A stretch of 64,000 nt of DNA from CAHJXF01 sp038225855 (GCA_038225855.1 JBBRQU010000008.1:39413-103412); one strand, 5' to 3'. Positions 1 to 8,871 are shown, numbered from the stretch's first letter. The notes: generated from the sequence alone by a model not told the origin. A program made the numbers and translations.

Positions 1-2
1 CG

Positions 3-1538
3 CTGCACGAAGATCAGGTAAGCCGGCGCACCGGGGCCATGCGCCGCGCACTCGACGAGGCGCTCTCCGCGAGCAGTGCGAAGAGCGCATTTCTGGCGAA
101 CATGAGCCACGAGATTCGCACGCCGCTGACTTCGATCATCGGCTTTGCCGAGCTTCTGCTCGAGCCCGACATCAAAGCCTTCAACGCACCCGAAGCGTTG
201 CAGACCATCATCCGCAACGGACGACATTTACTCGGCGTCATCAACGACATCCTCGATCTCGCCAAGATCGAGATGCGTCAGGTCGACGTCGAGCGTATCG
301 AGGTCCCTGTCCCCCGGCTCTTGCGCGACATCAAGGCGCTTGTCGCCAGCCGCGCGGCCGAACGTTCGCTCGAGCTCAAGGTAGTCGCACATTTTCCCAT
401 CCCCGCCGTGCTCCATTCGGATCCCGTACGCCTCAAGCAGATTCTGCTGAATCTGTGCAGCAACGCGATCAAGTTCACGCCCAAGGGAAGCGTGACGCTC
501 GAACTGCACTATTCGGCGCCACATCGACGCATGGTCTTTCGAATCGTCGATACCGGCATCGGCATGAGCCCGCAACAGGTGGCCAAACTCTTTCAGCCAT
601 TCGTGCAGGCCGATACGTCGACGACCCGTAAATTCGGCGGAACCGGACTCGGGCTGACGATCTCCCAGCAGCTCGCCGCGCTGATCGGCGGCAGGATCCG
701 TGTCAAGAGCGAGCCGGGGCGCGGCAGTCGCTTCGACCTGCAGCTCGACATTCCCGAGAGTGCGCGCGACGTGCCGATGCTGCTCGCCGACGGCGACCTG
801 ATTGCGCACACGCGCGCGGACTTCACCGTCACGCAGATCGTCGTGCCGGACTTGAGCGGGCGCGTGCTGCTCGCCGAAGACGGCGTCGACAACCAGCGAT
901 TGCTGAGCGCCTTCCTCAAGCGCGCCGGGGTGAGCGCGACGATCGTCAACAACGGACGCGAAGCGGTCGATGCGGCATTGCGCGAGGACTTCGATCTCAT
1001 CCTGATGGATGTCCAGATGCCCGAGATGGACGGCGTCTCGGCCACGCGCAAATTGCGCGAAGCGGGTTATGGCGGCCCGATCGTCGCCTTGACCGCCAAC
1101 GTGATGAAGGCCGACATCCAGCGATGCCGCGACGCGGGTTGCAACGACGTTCTCGCCAAGCCGGTGGATCGCGAGCGCTTCTATGAAGTGCTGATGCAGT
1201 TCACGTCCGCGCAAGTCCAGCCGTGGCAACAGTTCGCCGACCCGGCCGACGATCCGGAATATTGCGCCGAGCTCGACGCGCTCGCCGCGGAATTTCGCGC
1301 CGGCCTGCCAGCACAAATCGATTCGATTCGCACCTCTCTGGATTCATCGGACTGGACGACCCTGAAATCGCTGATCCACGTTCTCAAGGGGACGGCTGGA
1401 TCGTATGGCTATCCAAAGCTCACCGAAATGGCCGCAGCGGTCGATGCGCAACTGTTCGCCGGGCACCACGCGCGTACCGCGGAGCTTTGCACAAGCCTGA
1501 TCGAGCACGCGCGAGGAGCGATTCGCGAGACGGCCTGA
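3..1538 (+). CDS. Hybrid sensor histidine kinase, C-terminal part (cut by window edge)
   Basis: The frame is open to the left edge, so the sensor region lies outside the window. In order there is a HisKA helix (phospho-acceptor His in NMSHEIRTPL, codon at base 108), an HATPase_c domain (N box LCSNAIKF, then DTGIGM and GGTGLGL), a receiver domain with its phospho-Asp in LILMDVQMPEMDG and the conserved Lys in LAKPVD, and a C-terminal Hpt-like segment with His in IHVLKGTAGSYG. This order is that of ArcB/BarA-type phosphorelay kinases. It ends 63 bases from the converging EAL gene, so two signalling groups meet tail to tail. The partner regulator cannot be told from the sequence. The ATG at base 39 lies just before the H box and is not a credible start. 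Confidence 0.9.
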   Translation: MHEDQVSRRTGAMRRALDEALSASSAKSAFLANMSHEIRTPLTSIIGFAELLLEPDIKAFNAPEALQTIIRNGRHLLGVINDILDLAKIEMRQVDVERIEVPVPRLLRDIKALVASRAAERSLELKVVAHFPIPAVLHSDPVRLKQILLNLCSNAIKFTPKGSVTLELHYSAPHRRMVFRIVDTGIGMSPQQVAKLFQPFVQADTSTTRKFGGTGLGLTISQQLAALIGGRIRVKSEPGRGSRFDLQLDIPESARDVPMLLADGDLIAHTRADFTVTQIVVPDLSGRVLLAEDGVDNQRLLSAFLKRAGVSATIVNNGREAVDAALREDFDLILMDVQMPEMDGVSATRKLREAGYGGPIVALTANVMKADIQRCRDAGCNDVLAKPVDRERFYEVLMQFTSAQVQPWQQFADPADDPEYCAELDALAAEFRAGLPAQIDSIRTSLDSSDWTTLKSLIHVLKGTAGSYGYPKLTEMAAAVDAQLFAGHHARTAELCTSLIEHARGAIRETA

Positions 1539-1601
1539 GGGCCGTCGGAACTGCGACCCGACGCGCATGCCCCCGCACGTGTCACCTCCTCGCGCGCTTC
1601 T

Positions 1602-2870
1602 TCAAGCGAGGGGAAAGCGCAGGTCCTCGAGACTTCGCAGCCACTCCAGCGCATCGGCCGCCGGCATCGGTTGCGCGACGAGATAACCCTGGACTTGAGC
1701 GCACCCGGCTCGCGTCACGTATTCGAGTTCCGCCGCGGTTTCGACCCCTTCGGCGACGACATGCAGTCCGAGCGATGCGCCCAGTTGCGCGCACGCGGCG
1801 ACGATCGCCTGCTTGCCGCTGTCCCGATCGACACCGGTGACGAACGCTCTCTCGATCTTGAGTTCGGAAAACGGGATGCGCGAGAGCTGAAAGAGACTCG
1901 AATACGCGGTCCCGAAGTCGTCGATGGCGATATTGAATCCGAGCATGCGGATGCGCCCGGTGTTCTCGATCACCGATGCGAGATCGGCCATGGCGTCGGT
2001 CTCGGTGATCTCGATCGTGATCCAGCTCGGATCCCGTTGAACGCTCTCGACCGCGTCGGATAGAGCCTGGCAGAACGTCAGGCTGGAGAGCGCCTGCATA
2101 GCCACGTTGATCGATGCGCTGACCGCCATGCCTTCGTCGAGGCAGCGCGCCACGAAGTCCATGGTCTGCCGCGCGATGCACAGCGTTGCGCGATCGAGCA
2201 GACCATGCACGCCTAGCGCGGCCACCATGCGATCCGGGCCGATCAACTTGCCTTGCTCATCGCGCGCGCGCATCAACGCTTCGAATCCCACGACCTCGCG
2301 CGTGGCAATGCGCAGCTTGGGCTGGAGCCAGGCCACGAGGGCTCCGCGATCGAGCAACGACGTCAATTCGTCGCGCGACAACGCGGGCGCCGAGGCGGGT
2401 ACCGTTGCGATCCGCGGAGCTATCCTTATGCGGAACTCGAACTTCGCCAGGTCGCGACGAAGCGCTTCCGGGTCGATCGGTTGTTCGGCAATTCCCGCGA
2501 GCACAAGCCCGCAAGCGTCCGCGAGTGCGACCGCGGTCTTGATAACCGCGCGCTGCTGATGGCTGACGACGAAGATGGCCGGCTGCGTGCTGTGTCGTGC
2601 GAGCTTGCGGATCAGATGAAATCCATCGCCATCGGAAAAACGAAGCCCGGTGACGATCAGGTCCGGAAGCGGCTCGTCGCGCGCGAACAGGGCGTCGACT
2701 CCGGCAATGCCGTGCGCGACGTGGAGGACCATCCAGCCTGAGTCCGACAGGATCGCCGCGATGGCGCTTGCCTCGTGTCGACCGTCGATGACGATCCATG
2801 CGGTGCGCATCGGGTCGGACACCTCCTCTGCGACGTCGAGGGTCGCAGGGTCGGCCAGGACAGCGCTCAT
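1602..2870 (-). CDS. EAL-domain c-di-GMP phosphodiesterase with degenerate receiver
   Basis: Predicted cytoplasmic c-di-GMP phosphodiesterase of 422 residues. The first ~130 residues fold-match a response-regulator receiver, but the place of the phosphorylatable Asp reads VTGLRFSDGDG, so a Gly stands where Asp is expected and the N-terminal acidic pair is reduced to VIDG. The EAL domain that follows keeps the signature residues: GFEALMR, SINVAM, EITET, DDFGTAYSS, KIER, VAEGVET and QGYLVAQPM, so it looks catalytically competent. The start at 2870 is set by an ATGA overlap with the receiver gene upstream, which implies translational coupling in a kinase-receiver-EAL operon. I infer that input comes through the separate receiver protein or by direct contact rather than by phosphorylation of its own receiver. 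Confidence 0.88.
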   Translation of the reverse strand: MSAVLADPATLDVAEEVSDPMRTAWIVIDGRHEASAIAAILSDSGWMVLHVAHGIAGVDALFARDEPLPDLIVTGLRFSDGDGFHLIRKLARHSTQPAIFVVSHQQRAVIKTAVALADACGLVLAGIAEQPIDPEALRRDLAKFEFRIRIAPRIATVPASAPALSRDELTSLLDRGALVAWLQPKLRIATREVVGFEALMRARDEQGKLIGPDRMVAALGVHGLLDRATLCIARQTMDFVARCLDEGMAVSASINVAMQALSSLTFCQALSDAVESVQRDPSWITIEITETDAMADLASVIENTGRIRMLGFNIAIDDFGTAYSSLFQLSRIPFSELKIERAFVTGVDRDSGKQAIVAACAQLGASLGLHVVAEGVETAAELEYVTRAGCAQVQGYLVAQPMPAADALEWLRSLEDLRFPLA

Positions 2871-3265
2871 CCCGTTGCGCTTTCGAACGCGCCTGCGGCA
2901 ACCTCGTCGCAGATTCTTTTGACGTCTGCAAACGAGATGGGTTTGATCAACAAGCCGTTGAAGCCCGCACCCAGGATGCGTGTCTTTTCTTCCGGCATGC
3001 TGTGAGCGGTGTACGCGATCACCGGCAGCGCCCACAGGCCCAGGTCGTCACGAATCGACCGGCACACCTGCTCGCCGCTCACGTTGGGCATCCGCAGATC
3101 GAGCAGGACCAGATCGAAGCTCCGATCCTTGAGGGCGCCGAGGGCAAGCGCGCCGTTGTCGACCGCGTGGGTTTCCCATCCAAGCTTCTTCAGGAACAGC
3201 GCCACCAATCGGCTGTTGAGCTGGTTGTCGTCGACGACCAGCGCCTGCCTGTTTGTCTTGCTCAT
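2867..3265 (-). CDS. Single-domain response regulator (CheY-like)
   Basis: A stand-alone receiver domain of 132 residues with no output domain. It shows the acidic pocket (ALVVDDNQ), the phospho-Asp in LVLLDLRMPN, the conserved Thr in AYTAHS and the Lys in LLIKPIS, so phosphorylation should be possible. It is joined to both neighbours by ATGA overlaps: the kinase stop overlaps its ATG at 3265 and its own stop overlaps the EAL gene start. A longer frame upstream exists, but the overlap and the conserved N-terminus argue for MSKTNRQ as the start. It most likely carries phosphate from the kinase encoded just before it and may regulate the EAL protein by protein contact. Confidence 0.88.
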   Translation of the reverse strand: MSKTNRQALVVDDNQLNSRLVALFLKKLGWETHAVDNGALALGALKDRSFDLVLLDLRMPNVSGEQVCRSIRDDLGLWALPVIAYTAHSMPEEKTRILGAGFNGLLIKPISFADVKRICDEVAAGAFESATG

Positions 3266-4416
3266 GAATCGAAATCTCTGGAAGGTGGGTCGCCGCACTT
3301 TGCAACGGACATCGCGACGGGCGGCGCCAGGGGCAACGTGACGCTGATGCTGGTTCCCTGTCCGACTGCCGACTGGATCGAGATCGATCCTCCCAACAGA
3401 CCGACGAGTTGATCGGCAAGCGGAAGACCGAGGCCCGCCCCTTGTGCCGCGTGGACGAAGTTCTGATTGGCCGCTTCGAATCGCGTGAATATCGTTTGCA
3501 GTTGCAGCGGGCTCATTCCGATGCCGCGATCAGCGACGTTGAAGACGATTGCATCGTCCTGGCCGCGCGCACTGACCACGATCTGTCCGCCCTGACTGAA
3601 CTTGATCGCGTTGTCGATCAGCTGATTGAGGATCTGGATCAGCCGCTCGCGGTCGCTAACAAATTCCTTCGGACAGCCTCGCTTCTGGTCGATGCGCAAG
3701 TGGAGCCGGCGCGATTCCGCCTGGGGTTCGTGAAGGCGCTTTATTTCTTCAAGAAGACGCGGCACTCCGATTGGGCGGTACTCGACGTCTAAGTGACCCG
3801 CTTCGATCTTGGCGAGATCGAGCATGGTGTCCACCAGCCGGTGCAGTTGCTGCGCGCTCGCGAGAATGATCTGGCCGAATTCGCGCGCCTGAGCATCGGT
3901 CGACGTCGCATGGACCAACTCCGCATAGCCGAGGATGCCATTGAGCGGCGTGCGCAATTCATGCGACACGCTGGCGAGAAATCTGGTCTTCATCACGTTG
4001 GCCGCATTGGCCTTGCGCGTGCTTTCTTCGAGCGACCGGACCAGTTCGATCTGGGAGCGCGCGCGCCGAACCAGCGTCGCTACAAAAGCCACGATCAGAA
4101 ACGTGGTGCATGCGGCGCCGAGGCGGTAGGTCCGGTGGCGGTCGATGGAAGCCGCCAGCGCGTCGGCGAGGTCCATTCCGGGCAGGACCACGAACCCCTG
4201 CTCGTCGAGGCGGATTTCCCAGCCCACGAACAGCCAGATGGCCACGATCAGCGCGCAACTCAACGCGATCAGCACCTCGGAGTGGCGCACCGCCGCGATC
4301 CACGAAGACGTTTGCGCAGCGGGTGCGCGATCAGGCTGCGGCGCGGGCTGCGGCACGCGCTGAGAGCGGCGAGGTGACGAAGGGGGAGCCGGCAAGGGTA
4401 CGGCGGACATGAGCAA
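3262..4416 (-). CDS. Membrane sensor histidine kinase
   Basis: 384 residues with a Pro/Arg-rich cytoplasmic N-terminus, two transmembrane helices (about residues 47-65 and 100-118) around a short periplasmic loop of some 35 residues, a HisKA domain with the acceptor His in FLASVSHELRTPL near residue 152, and an HATPase_c domain (LIDNAIKF, DRGIGMS, GAGLGL). No HAMP or PAS domain is evident, so the signal may be read in the membrane or the short loop. A second ATG two codons in (4410) is an equally likely start. It is first in a three-gene operon with a single-domain receiver and an EAL phosphodiesterase, linking a membrane signal to c-di-GMP breakdown (inference). Confidence 0.88.
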   Translation of the reverse strand: MLMSAVPLPAPPSSPRRSQRVPQPAPQPDRAPAAQTSSWIAAVRHSEVLIALSCALIVAIWLFVGWEIRLDEQGFVVLPGMDLADALAASIDRHRTYRLGAACTTFLIVAFVATLVRRARSQIELVRSLEESTRKANAANVMKTRFLASVSHELRTPLNGILGYAELVHATSTDAQAREFGQIILASAQQLHRLVDTMLDLAKIEAGHLDVEYRPIGVPRLLEEIKRLHEPQAESRRLHLRIDQKRGCPKEFVSDRERLIQILNQLIDNAIKFSQGGQIVVSARGQDDAIVFNVADRGIGMSPLQLQTIFTRFEAANQNFVHAAQGAGLGLPLADQLVGLLGGSISIQSAVGQGTSISVTLPLAPPVAMSVAKCGDPPSRDFDS

Positions 4417-4600
4417 GCGGCGTTGACTGAAGATTCGTGTGGACTTCGAGACCGCAGGGTCCCTTCGCGGGATATCGACCCGCGAAGCAAAAACTTGAGC
4501 ACTCCCTTGTGGGCGATCGGCCTGGTCGAAGTCCTCATCCCACGCGCGAGAGCGAGCGCGTGATGAGTTCGATCACTCCGTGCGACAGCTCACGAAGACG

Positions 4601-5854
4601 TCAACGTTCATCCAGTACATCGCGTCTGCACGCGCGCCACAGCACGAGGTCGTACGCGATCTTCAGAACGCCGCATGCGATCAACGGCAGCGAGATGAAG
4701 CCCGCTGCAAACAGCGCACCGCTCAGCGACGGGCTCAGCGCACCCGCAAGGCTGCGCGGGACCGCGGTGAAGCTCGATGCCGCGGGGCGCTCGGCCGGCG
4801 TGACGACCGCCATCACGTAGGCCGTGCGCGTGGGCACGTCCATTTGCGAGAGGGCGCTGCGCACCAGAAGCAGCGCGAGCGCGAGCGGCATGGTCGGCGC
4901 GATCGCCGCGAGGATCAGGCAGATGCTCGCGGGTATGTGCGTGAACACCATCGTGTTCAAGAGACCGATGCGCCTGGCCACGAACGGCGCGGCCAACTGC
5001 GAGGCGGCGCTCAACAGGCCGGCGAAAAAAAAGAACACGCCGGTCTGCGACAGCGACAGCCCGAAGCGCTGCATCAGCCACAACGACAGCAACGCGTTGA
5101 CGACCAGACCGCCCGCGAAGGAGTCGATCGAAAAGAGCGCGGCGAGCTTCACGACGAGGCGACGTGACGGACCCAGTGGCGCGGATGGCCTCGCTGTGGT
5201 CGAATCGGCCGCGGCCGAGAGCTCGCCCGCGGGTTGTCGATAGAGCAACCACACCGCGAGCCCGATCGCACCGTACAGGATGAACATCAGGCGCAGCGCA
5301 TCGAGGCGCGCTGCGCCTGTGTGCGCGACCAGCCAATCGGGCAGGGCCGCGGCCAACGCGCCGAGCGCAGCGCACAGCGCGCCGAACACGCTGTAGCGCG
5401 CGAACAGCACGGTCCTCGCATGACCCTCACCCGACGCGGCCAGGCTTGCGTGCTCGAGCGGCAAGAACACGCTCACGTCACCTGAACTCGGATTGAGCGT
5501 GCCGATGAAGGCCACGATCATCAGCGGCCAGAACGACGAGAACCCCGCGAAGCAGAGCCCCGTCGCCGCCATCAGCAACGCGGCGCTGCGCAGAAGACGG
5601 CGCGAATGAAAGCGATATCCCCACGCACCCACCGCCATGGTGGCGAACGCGGACCCGAGCATGGTCGCGGTTGCAACCAATCCGACCTCGAGCGTGCTCA
5701 AGCCGAGTCCCAACAGGTAAGCGGGCAGCAGCACGGCCATGTAGCCGTCGGCAAACGCGCGCATGCCGCGCGCAATCAACAGCGGCAGCGCGCTCGGGTC
5801 CACGCCGGAGGGCAGCAACAGACGGGAAAAGCGTCGGCTCATTGAAGGAGACAC
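4601..5854 (-). CDS. MFS transporter next to chrB
   Basis: About 417 residues with some twelve hydrophobic segments and the MFS pattern of two six-helix halves around a polar loop near residues 205-230. It belongs to the major facilitator superfamily of proton-linked transporters in the inner membrane; the substrate is not evident. It diverges from the ChrB-type gene across 61 bases, and MFS transporters of this kind are often found beside chrB genes, which suggests an efflux role in the same stress response (inference). The longest frame starts with GTG at 5854; an ATG at 5842 is equally possible, and neither has a strong ribosome binding site. Confidence 0.85.
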   Translation of the reverse strand: MSPSMSRRFSRLLLPSGVDPSALPLLIARGMRAFADGYMAVLLPAYLLGLGLSTLEVGLVATATMLGSAFATMAVGAWGYRFHSRRLLRSAALLMAATGLCFAGFSSFWPLMIVAFIGTLNPSSGDVSVFLPLEHASLAASGEGHARTVLFARYSVFGALCAALGALAAALPDWLVAHTGAARLDALRLMFILYGAIGLAVWLLYRQPAGELSAAADSTTARPSAPLGPSRRLVVKLAALFSIDSFAGGLVVNALLSLWLMQRFGLSLSQTGVFFFFAGLLSAASQLAAPFVARRIGLLNTMVFTHIPASICLILAAIAPTMPLALALLLVRSALSQMDVPTRTAYVMAVVTPAERPAASSFTAVPRSLAGALSPSLSGALFAAGFISLPLIACGVLKIAYDLVLWRACRRDVLDER

Positions 5855-5856
5855 GA

Positions 5857-5916
5857 TGTAGTTACTATGAGTCTATGAGTTGTAGCATACTCGACATCGA
5901 TGTATCGTTCGCTACA
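5857..5916. promoter_or_regulatory. Divergent MFS/chrB promoter region with dyad
   Basis: The short intergenic stretch is AT-richer than its surroundings. It contains an inverted repeat TGTAGC (5881-5886) / GCTACA (5911-5916), the second arm touching the chrB start, plus a third TGTAG at 5857 and a direct repeat of TATGAG. ChrB proteins are described as chromate-responsive regulators of their own operons, so these are candidate operator sequences. No binding motif is known to me that matches exactly. Confidence 0.4.
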
Positions 5917-6887
5917 TGAATACCTTGGTTTCGCCGGACTGGCTCCTTCTGGTCGTTTCATTGCCCACGGCAAGCGCGACGGCGCGCATGCGCATCTGGC
6001 GCACGTTGAAGGGGCTCGGTTGCATGGCGCTGCGCGACGGAGCCTATCTTCTGCCGGGCGGCGCCGCTGGCGAAGAGGCGCTTCAGGATCTCGCGAAGCA
6101 GTGCGTGGACGAAGGCGGCAATGCGTGGCTGATGACTGTGCAGCCGCGCGCGGACGATGAAGCGACAGCCTATCGAATGCTGTTCGACCGCACCCGGGAC
6201 TATGCCGAACTTCGCAAGAACTGGAAGAGTGCGAATCGAACCCTGCCATCCCTTGACGCCGCGGAATTGGCCCGCCTGAAACGCAAGCTGCAACGCGAGT
6301 ACGACACGTTGCGTTCGATCGACTTCTTTCCGAGCGAGGTTGGCGCGGAAGCCGAAGACGCCTGGATCAAGTTCAGCACGCGCATCGATCGCCTCGTGTC
6401 GCCCGACGAGCCGCACCAAACCGCTGGACGCATCACGCGGCTCGACGTCGGCCAGTACCAGGGCCGCGTGTGGGCCACGCGTCGACGCCTCTGGGTCGAT
6501 CGAGTCACGAGCGCGTGGCTGATTCGCCGCTTCATCGATCGCCAGGCGCGCTTTCGGTGGCTGGCCGATCCCGCGGACTGTCCCAAGCGAGCGCTCGGAT
6601 TCGATTTCGACGGAGCCGCGTTCACGCACATTGGCGAGCGCATCACCTTCGAGGTGTTGATGGCCAGCTTCGGCCTCGAAGCCGACGCGGCACTCACGCG
6701 TCTCGCGGCCATGGTTCGGGCGCTCGACGTGGGTGGCGAAGCGGTGCCCGAGGCGAGGGGCTTCGAAGCCGTGCTCGCCGGTGCGCGCGAGCGCTGCCCC
6801 AACGACGATGCCCTGCTCGACGCGATGAGCATGGTGCTGGACTCGCTGTACGCGCACTTCGAAAGCGAAGCCGCGCGTGACCCATAA
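5916..6887 (+). CDS. chrB: ChrB-type chromate resistance protein
   Basis: 323 residues. The N-terminal half begins with the ChrB_N pattern (WLLLVVSLPT, RMRIWRTLKGLG, GAYLLPG) and ends in a charged helix; the C-terminal half has the chromate-resistance domain (VWATRRRLWVDRVTSAWLIRRFID, ALGFDFDGAAFTHIGERITFEVLMASF). ChrB proteins support chromate resistance, in studied cases by controlling expression of the chrA efflux pump. No chrA is in the window; instead an MFS transporter diverges from it. The stop codon overlaps the ribosome binding site of the next gene, so the two are probably cotranscribed. Confidence 0.9.
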   Translation: MNTLVSPDWLLLVVSLPTASATARMRIWRTLKGLGCMALRDGAYLLPGGAAGEEALQDLAKQCVDEGGNAWLMTVQPRADDEATAYRMLFDRTRDYAELRKNWKSANRTLPSLDAAELARLKRKLQREYDTLRSIDFFPSEVGAEAEDAWIKFSTRIDRLVSPDEPHQTAGRITRLDVGQYQGRVWATRRRLWVDRVTSAWLIRRFIDRQARFRWLADPADCPKRALGFDFDGAAFTHIGERITFEVLMASFGLEADAALTRLAAMVRALDVGGEAVPEARGFEAVLAGARERCPNDDALLDAMSMVLDSLYAHFESEAARDP

Positions 6888-6898
6888 GGAGGAGGGTG

Positions 6899-7522
6899 AT
6901 GATGAAAGAGCTATCGATAGCCGCGCTGGCCTTGCTCGCGTCCGAGATGCCCCTGGCGCAAACCGTGAATTTCGAATCCGACGTGGTCGGCTCGGTGCCG
7001 GCCGGTTGGATATGCGGCGTCACCGGCGGTGGCTGCCCGCGCTGGGCCGTGACTGTGGACGCCGCGGCGCCGAGCAAGCGCAACGTGCTCACGCAGACCG
7101 GAAGCGGTACCTACCCGTGGTGCGTGAAGAGCGGTACCTCAATCGCCGACGGTTTCGTCGAAGTGAAATTCAAGCCGATCTCGGGCCGCGAGGATCAGGC
7201 CGGCGGAGTTGTGTGGCGATGGAAGGACAGTGACCACTACTACGTCGCGCGCGCCAATGCTCTCGAGAACAACGTCTCGCTTTACTACACCGAGCGCGGC
7301 AGGCGGAAGACTTTGAAGTACGTCGATGCTCCGGTAGCGAGCGGCGCCTGGCACACGCTGCGGGTCGAGTTCGCGGGCACGGGCATCGCGGTGTCTCTCG
7401 ACGGCAAGCGCACCATCGAACTCGACGACCAGCACATCAGCGGCGCGGGCGCGGTGGGCGTGTGGACCAAGGCCGACAGCGTGACGTCGTTCATCGATTT
7501 CGTTTACGGCGCAAGCCGGTGA
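6899..7522 (+). CDS. Secreted LamG/3-keto-disaccharide hydrolase-like protein
   Basis: About 207 residues with a signal peptide (cleavage near PLAQT) and a single beta-rich domain resembling concanavalin-like folds of the DUF1080 type (FESDVVGSVPAGW, GVVWRWKDSDHYYVARANALENNV, WHTLRVEFAGTGIAVSLDGKR, GVWTKADSVTSFIDF). It should act outside the cytoplasm, possibly binding or cutting a glycan; no catalytic residues can be assigned. A strong AAGGAGG site overlaps the end of chrB and serves adjacent codons GTG 6896, ATG 6899 and ATG 6902; 6899 or 6902 gives the best spacing. Confidence 0.8.
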   Translation: MMKELSIAALALLASEMPLAQTVNFESDVVGSVPAGWICGVTGGGCPRWAVTVDAAAPSKRNVLTQTGSGTYPWCVKSGTSIADGFVEVKFKPISGREDQAGGVVWRWKDSDHYYVARANALENNVSLYYTERGRRKTLKYVDAPVASGAWHTLRVEFAGTGIAVSLDGKRTIELDDQHISGAGAVGVWTKADSVTSFIDFVYGASR

Positions 7523-7567
7523 CGAGGGCCGCGTCACCGGTCATGAGGATCGTTCATCGATGAAGTG

Positions 7568-7601
7568 CGCACCCCGTCGCCAAAGACCGGGACGGGGTGC
7601 G
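7568..7601. terminator. Stem-loop between convergent genes
   Basis: An 11-bp perfect stem (CGCACCCCGTC / GACGGGGTGCG) with a 12-base loop lies just past the lamG-like gene. There is no T tract after it on either strand, so intrinsic termination is uncertain. Confidence 0.4.
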
Positions 7602-7627
7602 TCATACGACTCGCGCAACGCCTGACC

Positions 7628-7741
7628 TCAGACTCCGCGCTCCTTCAACCAATCACGGGTGGGCTTCCACCCATAGGCCGGAATTGAAATCGATCGGCCG
7701 AAGCCGGTATTGCATGAGGCCCATGAAGGGTCAGTGGAAGA
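7628..7741 (-). pseudogene. Possible remnant of a protein C-terminus after ohr
   Basis: Directly after the ohr stop codon, in the same frame, 37 codons read as protein-like sequence ending in AYGWKPTRDWLKERGV and a TGA at 7628. It has no start codon or ribosome binding site of its own. It may be the tail of a lost gene; I do not recognise the family. Confidence 0.25.
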
Positions 7742-8167
7742 TCAAACCACGTTGAGTTTCACGTCGATGTTGTTGCGCGTCGCGTTCGAGTAGGGACACA
7801 CCTCGTGCGCGGCGGCCACCAGCGCCTGGGCTTCTGCCTTGTCCATGCCGGGCACGCTGATGTTCATTTCGACTTCGATGCCGAAACCCTTGGGTATCGG
7901 GCCGATGCCCACGGTCGAGTCGATCACCGGATCACCCGGCAGCTTGATCTTCTTCATCATGGCGACGTGCTTCATCGCGCCGATGAAGCACGCGGCGTAG
8001 CCTGCCGCGAAGAGCTGTTCGGGGTTGGCGCCGGCGGCTCCCGCGCCGCCCATTTCTTTCGGCGTGGTCAGCTTGACATCGAGTGCGCCGTCGGAAGAAA
8101 CCGCGCAGCCTTCTCGACCGCCGCTGGCCTTGGCATGGGCCTGGTACACCACTTTTTCGAGTTTCAT
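7742..8167 (-). CDS. ohr: Organic hydroperoxide resistance protein Ohr
   Basis: 141 residues, the usual Ohr length. Ohr is a thiol peroxidase that reduces organic hydroperoxides in the cytoplasm using two cysteines; both are present, in YAACFIGAM and in EVCPYSNAT. The N-terminus (KVVYQAHAKASGGREGCAV) and the GGAGAAGANPEQLFAAGYAACF stretch are typical. The ATG at 8167 is chosen because the family begins there. It lies 74 bases after ohrR on the same strand and probably shares its transcript under OhrR control. Confidence 0.95.
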   Translation of the reverse strand: MKLEKVVYQAHAKASGGREGCAVSSDGALDVKLTTPKEMGGAGAAGANPEQLFAAGYAACFIGAMKHVAMMKKIKLPGDPVIDSTVGIGPIPKGFGIEVEMNISVPGMDKAEAQALVAAAHEVCPYSNATRNNIDVKLNVV

Positions 8168-8241
8168 GAAAGCTCCGTTGGATCGAGATGAAGAGAGCCG
8201 CGAAAAGCGGCGGGGTGAAATCAACCGTTGCGCGGGTTCGC

Positions 8242-8715
8242 TCAGCGACTGATCAGGGTTTCCTTCAACACGCCGCGCAGGCGACCGAGTTGCCGCGTAA
8301 GCGAGGCCCGCTCGCTGGCTGAACACTGCGTGGCGCAGGCGACTTGATCGTGCAGCGCAAGCGCACGCTGCCTCAATGCGCGGCCCGTCGGCGTCAGCGA
8401 CACGACCACGCGACGTTCATCGCCCGCGTCGCGTGCGCGGCGCACGTAATCGACGGATTCGAGCCGCTTCAACAACGGCGTCAACGTGCCCGAATCGAGG
8501 AATAGCTTTTCGCCCAGCTCCGAGACGATCTGCGCGTCCTTTTCCCACAGCACCAGCAGAACCAGGTATTGCGGATAGGTGACCTTCAGCTTCCTGAGCA
8601 ACGGCTGATAGAACTTGGTCATCGTGAGCGACGCGGAATAGAGCGCAAAGCACATCTGGTTGTCCAGATGCAGCGCGGAAGCGGCGGTCGCTCGGGGTCG
8701 GGTTTTCGGGGACAT
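8242..8715 (-). CDS. ohrR: MarR-family organic peroxide sensor OhrR
   Basis: 157 residues with a MarR winged helix. The reactive cysteine of OhrR proteins is present near residue 22 (DNQMCFALYSAS), and further cysteines near residues 127-131 (ACATQC) fit the two-Cys type in which peroxide causes an intersubunit disulfide and release from DNA. The wing region (DAGDERRVVVSLTPTG) is conserved. It is transcribed from a promoter containing an AATTGT dyad and is followed by ohr, the gene such repressors control. Confidence 0.93.
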   Translation of the reverse strand: MSPKTRPRATAASALHLDNQMCFALYSASLTMTKFYQPLLRKLKVTYPQYLVLLVLWEKDAQIVSELGEKLFLDSGTLTPLLKRLESVDYVRRARDAGDERRVVVSLTPTGRALRQRALALHDQVACATQCSASERASLTRQLGRLRGVLKETLISR

Positions 8716-8762
8716 GGTTTGCCGTGCGGTTCAGGCGTCACATCTTACATGATACGCGATTG

Positions 8763-8776
8763 AATTGTACACAATT
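8763..8776. promoter_or_regulatory. OhrR-type operator
   Basis: AATTGT-AC-ACAATT, a dyad with a two-base centre, lies 47 bases upstream of the ohrR start. AT-rich dyads of this kind are bound by OhrR proteins, so autoregulation of ohrR-ohr is likely. Confidence 0.6.
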
Positions 8777-8871
8777 TTATTGGGATCAGACAAAAAGTTT
8801 CGGCGCTTCGTATCGTTGCCTTTTGCGACGACGCCCACCGGCTTTGCCGGCCGGTGGACGTCATGCGGCGC

